From the NCBI GenBank assembly GCA_032622095.1, contig CP136068.1, forward strand, positions 62,888,025 through 62,952,024: 64,000 nucleotides of DNA, in the 5' to 3' direction. Under the pieces are notes generated by a model. That model worked only from the letters and a program-made list of their open reading frames with translations. It was not told the DNA's origin and ran no database searches. The DNA is from Siphonodentalium dalli (Eukaryota; Mollusca; Scaphopoda; Gadilida; Siphonodentaliidae). Below, piece after piece: positions 57,534 through 64,000 of the stretch (positions are counted from its first letter, which is position 1; every line of letters begins with the position of its first letter). A program made the translations under genes and the position numbers.

Positions 57534-58865
57534 CATACCATGTATGGTAAACATAGTGTCGTTGTCCGGATTGACCACTCGTCGTGCGTCCGTCCGTCCA
57601 TCCGTCCGTCTGTCCGTCCGTCTGTCCGTCCGTAGACACTTTACGTGTAATGCGATAACTCAAACATTTTTTACCTGATCAAAACCAAATTTTGTATATG
57701 GGGTTTTCAGCCCAAAATACAGATCGAGTTCGAATATGGGTTTGATCCGACTTTTTTTGACAGAGTTATGGCCCTTTTTCGACTTAGAATTTACGCATTC
57801 TGCCATAACTCAAACATTTTTTATCTGATTGGAACCAAATTTGGTATGTGAGTTTCTCGGCCCAAAATACAGATCGAGTTCGAATATGGGTTTGATCGGA
57901 GTTTTTTTTACGGAGTTATGGCCCTTTTTCGACTTAGAATTCATGAATTCTGCCATAACTCAAACATTTTTTATCTGATTGGAACCAAATTTGGTGTATG
58001 AGTTTCTCAGACCAACATACAGATTGATTTCGAATATGGGTTTGATCGGATTTTTTTTAATGATGTTATGGTCCTTTGACATATGATTCACACATACATG
58101 TACTTCGATAAATCAACCATTTTTCATCTGATAGGAACCAAATTTGGTATATGAGTTTCTCAACTCAAAATACAGAACGAGTTTGAATATGGGTTAGATC
58201 CAATTTGTTATACCAGAGATATGGCCCTTTTTAAACTAAGAATTATCCAGATTATAACCCAAGTAACTTACAATTAATGAATACCTGCTTCTCTGTGAGC
58301 AAGATAAAAGACAATATAGTTTATTGCTTTGAGAGTTATTTATAGCCCTCATATGTTAGGTCTGTATAAGAGACACAGTGAATTATTGGATAAATTGATT
58401 TAGCTATCTTTTTAACCACAACTTAACCAGGTGAATTTATTTAACTAGACCAATGGAGCTCTCTAAGTCCTTGGATGATGGGACTACATTGGATCAAACA
58501 GGGCAGAGATAGGTGATTTAACCCCTTTTACCCATTCCATGTCTTTTAACATTTTCCATTAAATAAATAATTATATTATTTTGATATCTCACATGGCAAT
58601 TTGCAACAACATGAATAGAACTGCTCACACTATGATAGTGGTGACAGGCTCTAGAGTTTAGATGTTATATTAACCCTTCTATATTGACTCATACATTCCA
58701 ATAATTTGTGTTATTACTGGTTATTATGTACATTTGTCATATACTACTTTAGATCATAACAGTATACTCTATAATTCAACATTAAAAGATTATGATTCTG
58801 ATCTTAACAATTTACTATCGCCAAGGGATGGGTTAAACATCTGCCGATCGTGATCGGCCTCTCGT
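57534..58865 (+). mobile_element. Family C Helentron-like element, complete copy 2
   Basis: Same termini as copy 1 (5' palindrome TATGTTTACCCATACC..., 3' CCGATCGTGATCGG, CCTCTCGT). Here the terminal palindrome is better preserved (CCGATCGTGATCGG). The target is the family B segment GAAGGAGGCAT-TTTT | TCTTAGC, whose empty form GAAGGCATGTTTCTTAAGC is at 11886-11904, again insertion between T's. Several 1-10 bp indels distinguish it from copy 1 (for example ACATGTACTTCG near 58097). Confidence 0.82.
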
Positions 58866-59238
58866 TCTTAGCTTACCTGAGATGAAGAATTGAAACATAT
58901 TTTGTCTGGATGGTCCCTAGGTGGCTGGGATTCAGTTCTGTTCAAATGGGGGTCACATGGTCAAAAAAGTTGCATAGCTAGGGACCTAACTATTACCATC
59001 CATAGTAATTCTTAAGACATCTTAAGAATCATCGGGGCTATTTTGCTTATAATTGGTATGGAAGGTCCTTGGGTGACAGGGAGGGACACAGATGTGTTAA
59101 AATGAGGTCACCTGGTCAAATAAGGGCGGAGCCAGGGACATAACTTGTCCATCCATTGTAATTCTTAAAATGTCTTCCTATCAAGAACCATCAGGCCTAT
59201 TCAGCTTATATTTGGTATGGGTGACTAGGATTCAGATT

Positions 59239-59467
59239 TTATTATACCCCCACTAAAGTTTGGACTGTTCAATTGAAAATTCCGTGTGAGTCAATGATTT
59301 TGTGTGAGTCAATGATATCAAAATACAGGTCAAGTTCGACTTAGAAAATTAAATTTTTAGATTTTTTCTTTGGTTTCCGGATAACTCCAGTTTGGATTGT
59401 TTAATTGGAAATTCTGGGTTTTTTTTGTGGGTCATTCATATCAAAATACAGGTCAAGTTTGAATTTG
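59239..59467 (+). other. Family D-like fragment next to the LINE
   Basis: TTATACCCCCACTAAAGTTTG and TCAATTGAAAATTCCGTGTG resemble a 5' TATACCCCC end, but there is no microsatellite head. A phrase TCAAAATACAGGTCAAGTT occurs twice (about 59316 and 59440). Too short and too diverged for a firm call. Confidence 0.35.
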
Positions 59468-59630
59468 AGTATGATTGATTGATTGATTGTTTATTAGCAA
59501 AGCCAACAGTTAAGTTGGAACATGCAATAACATATATACATACTATACACAAGGCACACATAACATATAAGTCATATCAATAAAAATACACCCACACACA
59601 ATTATATTGTAATCCATGATGCCATTTACA

Positions 59631-60734
59631 TTAAAGTAGTATCCTTTTTAAAGACAGTTTTATAAATATGCATATTTTTTTAAGAAGGCTCAAATATTCA
59701 ATTGAGAGCAAACGATGAAATTTATTCCTGTTAGGGTTCTCCCAGTAATATTTGGGAATGTGGATTTCGCGTAAATCTTGTAACTTTTGGCATAGGATTA
59801 TAAAGTGATATTCGTCGCAAGGACTGTTCTCACATAAAACCCACATTAAATTGTCTGCGGAATTTGTGGTTTCTTTTGTCCATCTATTTTTTTCTACTGG
59901 TAATTTATGATTAGATGTTCTGATTTTCAATAGGTAATTAGACAAATGAGATGGCAAATAAACTAAATAGCTACTCATTTTCATGGACTGCTTTATGTCT
60001 CTGTAAAATATGGCGCGCGATGAAGTAGAAGCATTCAGATTTTCAAAGAGGTGGTGCTCATACTGCTTAATCAGTAGCAATTTTATGTTTCTCAACTCTG
60101 TTTTGCTCAGCGCTGATTGGTTTGTCCACACATGTTCCATGTGTAGGTCATGTAGAATTCCTTCTACAAAATATACCCAATTCATCTTATTTTGCAGTTT
60201 TGTATCCCTCTCATTTATATATCTGAGTAAAAGAAATATATTCTTGGCTAGCTCTGATCCTTCGTGTGAAACTAGCTTGGACCAGTATGCTAGAGTCCTG
60301 TATTTTATTTCAATCAATATAGGATATCTACCAAGTTCGGCATAAACCATGTAATTAGGCGTACTAGATTTCATTGAGGTAACTATTTTACAAAATTTCA
60401 AATGGAGCGTCTCGAGACTTTGAAGTTTTTCAAAGCACCAAACTTCACTTCCATATAACATAATTGGCATAACCATAGCATCGAATAACTTGAATAAGAT
60501 ATCTAAAGGTAACCTCAGTTTTTGAGTTCGATTCAGTAGACCGTACATTGCTTTCGTTGCGGTAATTGTGGTGTCTTTAAGAGATTGGCAAAATCTCCCA
60601 TTGTAGAAGAACTTGATACCAAGATATTTAAATTCCTTTACAAATTTTATTTCTTGCCATCTGTATATAAATATGGGCATATTTCTTGGTAATTTGTTCA
60701 TAAATATAATAAGTTTGGTCTTGAGAGTATTCAC
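59631..60734 (-). pseudogene. LINE RT thumb and C-terminal region
   Basis: A 367-codon frame, the longest in the window. It starts NTLKTKLIIFMNKLPRN, has FKYLGIKFFYNGRF (the usual 'YLG' block after the palm), PIMLYGSEVWCFEKLQ, and STPNYMVYAELGRYP, then a region rich in aromatic residues with a C-x-x-E and C-x-x-YHFI-x-C pattern (residues about 300-322) that could be the decayed end of a zinc motif. The initial Met is internal to the original polyprotein, so it is not a true start. One small indel at about 60740 separates it from the RT. Confidence 0.82.
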
Positions 60735-60743
60735 TTCAAGTTT

Positions 60744-61642
60744 CTATGTCTCGGCGTAGTCAGCAAAGGCTAAAAGAGCACGGTGCATATTTTCCTCAGA
60801 ATCTGACAAGATAACCGTATCGTCGGCATATAACAAACATAATATGATAATAAAACATCCAATATGTTCAAAATATTTCTCATCTAAAAAATGTAGGTTT
60901 AAAATGGCACAATCGTTTAAAAAACATTGTAAATCGTTTACAAAAAAAGAGAATAAAAGTGGTGACATTGTCTCTCCTTGAAATATACCTACTTGGCTTA
61001 TGAAGAAACCTGACTGAACATTATTATTTTGCACACATAGCTTAATATTCGTGTATAACAGTGTAAGCTCCGTATGACTCGTAATATTTTACCATTTATA
61101 TCTGATTGTATAAGCTTGAGCCATAGTGCATCTCTCCACACCGTATCAAATGCTTTGCGGAAGTCAATGAATGTGCAATATAGTTTTCGCCCGCTCTTGA
61201 GGTATATATTTATTAAGGCATGTAATATGAATATATTATCTACAGTTGAATGACCCTTCCGGAATCCCATTTGCGATTTACTTATCAATTCATTATGATC
61301 TGCAAAGGAAGTCAACCTGATGTTCAGAATGGAGGTAAACAATTTCGCAAAACAGCTTAAAAGTGTGATACCTCTGTAAGATCCGGGTTCATTTGTATCT
61401 CCAGACCCTTTGTATATGGGTTGTATTAATCCTAGTGCCCAGTCTTTTGGGAATAACCCAGTGTTTAGGATTAGATTGAAGAAATGTATGTAGATGCTTA
61501 TCATTGTATCTTCCGAGGCTTTGATATATTCGTTAATAATATGATCAGTTCCTCCTGCCTTACCATTCTTTAGTTTAGTTATGGCATTGTGAATTTCTTC
61601 TTCGGATATAGCACTATTTAGGTACGAAATCCGCATCGACAT
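60744..61642 (-). pseudogene. LINE reverse transcriptase remnant
   Basis: Frame 61642-60998: LKNGKAGGTDHIINEYIKAS (RT block 0/1), LIQPIYKGSGDTNEPGSYRG and ITLLSCFAKLF (block 2), SQMGFRKGHSTVDNIF, TFIDFRKAFDTVWRDALW (block with the first catalytic Asp). Frame 61034-60744: GIFQGETMSPLLFSFFVNDL and LLYADDTVILSDSEENMHRA, containing the YADD catalytic pair. The two frames overlap around 61010, so a single indel separates them. Catalytic residues are intact although the frame is not. Confidence 0.88.
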
Positions 61643-61923
61643 ACCTGGTGATATCTGAATCGTCTATATTTGCATTCAGGAACTTAAAGTGTTCTTCAAA
61701 GTGTTCAATAGTGATATTATTTCTCCTCTTTTTAGGCCGATTATCGGAACACATGGAGTCAAGTTTGTACCAAAAAGATTTTCCGGAATACTTACTGAAT
61801 TCCCGAAGTTCTGATATTTCTGTCTCTCGCGTTTGCTTTATTTTTCTATCCATAATATGTTTATAGCTTGTGCTGGCGTCTTTTAATATCGCCTTATTTT
61901 AGCCTGTTTTATTAACGTCATAC

Positions 61924-62298
61924 TTACGCTTGGTTTCGGTTAAAATATTTTCTCGCCTCTCGACATTCGTTGTCGAACCAAGGTTTATTCTGACGCGCAT
62001 TTTCATGTATAATTTTTCGAGGACGATAAGTTCCCAATGTTTGGTCGGCCGCTGCCATCAACGTACTACTTATGAGCTCACATAGTTCGTCAATACTTGA
62101 CTGACTGACAATTCCCTCCTGATCGAGGTTATCAAATGTATCGAAAATATGCGTAATGCGATTAGGTTCGATATTTCTAGACAATAAGGCTCCCCTTTGT
62201 GGATCCCACCGTTTTATTTTCCCCACACGGTTAGCCTGTGCTTGTGTTTCGTTGACAATTTGGCCACATAATTTAGGGATTTGAAAATTCAAAACCAA
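61924..62298 (-). pseudogene. LINE linker between endonuclease and RT
   Basis: A 124-codon frame, beginning in overlap with the previous one, contains ISSTLMAAADQTLGTYRP and NKPWFDNECREARKYFNR. The 'KPWFD.EC...R' block is typical of the segment between endonuclease and RT in many LINE proteins. It is followed, in another frame (61853-61614), by SGKSFWYKLDS and IEHFEEHFKFLN, the usual lead-in to the RT. Confidence 0.75.
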
Positions 62299-62892
62299 GT
62301 GTAATGCGCAATGGTCTTCAATATGAAAATTTTCAAAAGTTTTTTCGATCCCACCGCGTAATCTATCACCGTGCGATCAGATGATGTAAATTTCCCTATA
62401 ATCCGGTCTTCACCGCACATCCCGTTCATAATTGGTAGTTTCATAAATTTACACATTCCTAATAGTTTATACCCATAGCTTACCTCTGTCTTGGGAGACT
62501 CCAGGTGGGCTCTGAAATGTCTTACTATTACTACATACATATTCATCATCATCACAATAACCAATATCATCATTTATACATTTCATGACAGAATTCATGA
62601 CATGTCATACACTTGTGTTTTCAAATATATGATTTATTTCACATGGATCTGGGTCGGGTTCAAAGCCGCTGTGGTTGTTTGTACGAGCATTGAAATCCCC
62701 TGTCAAAAGTAGCAGTTCGTCATCTCTGTGTAAATCGCGTATATCACTCTCTATATCAGAGACCCAATTATCATTAGAATATCGTGTACCTACAGGGGGT
62801 ATATAAACAGCGCCAATTAATAAGCTTGTGAATGAATGGTCATGCGTCTTATCGACTCGAATCCATGCCACGTTAGCGCTATCTGTTTGCAA
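62289..62892 (-). pseudogene. LINE endonuclease remnant
   Basis: Frame 62892-62605 gives SANVAWIRVDK, LLIGAVYIPPVGTRYS, DIESDIRDLHRDDELLLLTG and GDFNARTNNHSG. Y-I-P-P and GDFNAR are the conserved central blocks of APE-type endonucleases. After a break the frame 62573-62289 gives CKFMKLPIMNG, FTSSDRTVIDYAV; the S-x-IDY block stands for the expected S-x-IDYV. The N-terminal catalytic Asn/Glu region is absent. Confidence 0.82.
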
Positions 62893-62947
62893 TGGGACAA
62901 TGTATTTATGAATTTCTAATTTGGCTGCTATCAGGATTCAACCTGAC

Positions 62948-63399
62948 CGCGTCCCATTGCCTATGTGTTTCCCTTTTTTAACACAGGTCTCAAACCTTAA
63001 TGGCGTTTCGACTTTGAAATTATTTTTTTTATAATTTTTTTTCTTTCTGTATGAGGGTACTTCGGCCTCAATTCATCCCTTGTGAGGCATTCCAAAATTA
63101 TGTCTTCACTTCCCAGTTATGCCCCAGGGTGTGGACTATGAGGAGAGATTTATTGCAAGTCATAAGATATTTTTTATTGCCCGGGAACAATACTTATTAG
63201 TTGATTCCATTATTTCGACGCATCGCGTAAATAATGTACTTGCACTAATTCGTACCTCTTGACTCATCGCTGAGATAGTGCAAGCGATATGTGACAAAAA
63301 ACACCAGAATTGATAACATTGTGAGAAAAGCATGAAACTTGGTACATATGTATATTAGGTCCCACTGATCATTTTAAGATGTGGAGGCAGTCGTGTAAA
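62948..63399. other. Intron, nothing recognised
   Basis: AT-rich sequence upstream of the LINE remnant. The phrase GCATGAAACTTGGTACAT near 63330 resembles the monomer core of families A and D, so this may be the edge of one more repeat family. Confidence 0.35.
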
Positions 63400-64000
63400 T
63401 CCCTTCCTTAGCAACGGTTGCTAGGCAACGGTTTCCACCTTAGCAACGGGTGGGTAGGAGGGCTTAAACCATCATTTTACCTACATATATGGGTAAATAT
63501 GCATGTATGAGTATTTTACATGATATAAACCAATTTCAGCATATTTTGATTAAATTTCTTTAATATATTATCAAAAGTGACCGCCAAACAGGTCAATATG
63601 CAGGATTTTGTTAAAAAAAAATATTTTTTAATCTGTAAGTCAATAATTTGGGCCATAATTAATTAATATTGTGGTTGGGAGGGCAGAGTATTATGTAAAC
63701 ATCTGTTAAGATGTTTGTCCATGTTTTATAACTACTAGCTTGAATACATTTACCAGGTGGTATATATATTGTGTTCATATTTAAATATGAGCATTATATT
63801 TTGTGATATTCGGGAAATAATGTATATTGTCAGTTGTATGTTTGGTGCTATTTTAATTTATACTTGGACAACAAGTGAGATTGTTTGTGCAGAATACCAC
63901 AATGTGTTCTTTGTTTTATTGATATATTAATAAAGTAGTTTCCCAAATTCGCCATCCATTAGTATCACCAAACCAAATACAAACACAGAAAGTCACATTT
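63400..64000. other. AGCAACGG-rich stretch with an X-box-like palindrome
   Basis: TTAGCAACGG occurs twice around the imperfect palindrome GTTGCTAGGCAAC (63417-63429). This matches the general RFX X-box form (GTTGC followed by GGCAAC). Being deep in an intron and next to repeat-like sequence, it is as likely to be part of a repeat as a regulatory site. The remaining 500 bp are AT-rich without features. Confidence 0.35.

Larger units (their letters stand above)
37077..59238 (+). mobile_element. Family B element, exploded by nested insertions
   Basis: Pieces of one family B copy in order: the 5' tip AGCTCACCTGAGA at 37077-37091; the head TAGTCATCACTCCTCGTCCG and monomers at 40219-40462; monomers and the AT-rich segment at 43301-43602; the internal segment at 45742-45918, 57346-57533; and renewed monomers (AGCTTACCTGAGATGAAG ...) at 58866-59238. 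Between these lie complete insertions of other elements, each with its own ends. The 3' terminus with the ACAGTCATTGACTGT palindrome was not found. Confidence 0.7.
59468..62947 (-). mobile_element. Non-LTR retrotransposon (LINE), decayed, antisense to tra2
   Basis: On the minus strand, in order: an APE-type endonuclease remnant, a linker, a reverse transcriptase with the A(D)D box, and a C-terminal region. At the 3' end a (AATC)n tail follows (59468-59486 as GATT repeats on the + strand). At least five frame breaks separate the pieces, so it cannot encode a working protein. The first part of the endonuclease is missing: an in-frame stop lies just upstream of LIAAKLEIHKYIVP at about 62945. The clade is unsettled; FQGETMSPLLF in place of the usual QGDPLSP is shared with RTE-X/Nimb-like lines as far as I recall. 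Confidence 0.88.

Noticed and set aside
57534-58865. LTR pair formed by the direct repeats 44074-45406 and 57534-58865
   Set aside because: They lie in the same orientation 12 kb apart, but each has its own independent empty site in a different host sequence, has hairpin ends in place of TG...CA, and the region between them holds no gag-pol.
60010-60345. 111-codon + strand frame
   Set aside because: It lies opposite the LINE C-terminal frame, which has recognisable motifs.
36141-64000. Remaining tra2 exons (end of the RRM, the TPTPG motif region, glycine/RS C-terminus)
   Set aside because: I searched by eye for coding of GxExDGRxIRVD and TKRxHTPTPG after an AG acceptor and found none, so I report them as outside the window and not as lost.

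Overview
This is animal genomic DNA. It shows GT-AG split exons, long AT-rich introns, LINE and Penelope-type retroelements, and several layers of DNA transposons. The only host gene I can support is a transformer-2 (tra2) splicing factor on the + strand. Five internal exons are visible (5070-5156, 15825-15839, 18343-18445, 28713-28841, 36081-36140). They encode part of the N-terminal RS domain, a 15-nt microexon, the conserved linker into the RRM, and most of the RRM. The start exon and the last RRM/C-terminal exons were not found, so nearly the whole window is intron. The organism is probably a marine invertebrate; a mollusc is my guess from the repeat style, and nothing here proves it.

The introns are dominated by non-autonomous repeats that I sort into families A to E. 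They share one plan: a 5' terminal hairpin, a CCGTCCGT-type microsatellite just inside it, a central tandem array, a 3' subterminal sequence complementary to the 5' hairpin, and a short palindrome about 10 nt from the 3' end. In three cases empty copies of the target inside this same window show insertion between two T's without target duplication. This is the structure known for Helentron-associated elements (HINEs, rolling-circle transposons). Family A copies: 4.6-4.9, 6.3-8.2, 17.8-18.25, 19.7, 22.4-24.8, 30.7-32.3 and 47.25-55.48 kb. Family B: 1.4-2.5, 10.9-13.2, 13.9-15.3, 19.4, 35.5-35.9 kb, and a copy starting at 37.08 kb that later insertions spread out to about 59.2 kb. Family C: 3.9, 10.5, 15.5-15.7, 44.07-45.41, 57.53-58.87 kb. 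Family D: 36.5-37.07, 43.60-45.74 kb. Family E: 29.0 kb. Every recognisable end points the same way as tra2.

Other mobile elements: a 0.4-kb TIR MITE (0.9-1.3 kb); a 699-bp hAT-like element with an 8-bp TSD (23.4-24.1 kb); a 1014-bp TIR element with a 6-bp TSD (26.4-27.4 kb); a decayed Penelope-like retroelement with a hammerhead-like 3' motif (29.25-30.69 kb); two inverted 3-kb TIR elements packed with AACGCGGTC motifs (32.39-35.40 and 37.09-40.22 kb) that bracket a tra2 RRM exon; an 11.4-kb TTAA-flanked piggyBac-like insertion (45.92-57.35 kb); and a decayed antisense LINE (59.47-62.95 kb).

The region 37-59 kb is a set of insertions inside insertions whose order can be read from internal empty sites. 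At its centre the family A array has been amplified as a 1722-bp higher-order repeat in four near-identical tandem copies (47.54-54.68 kb).
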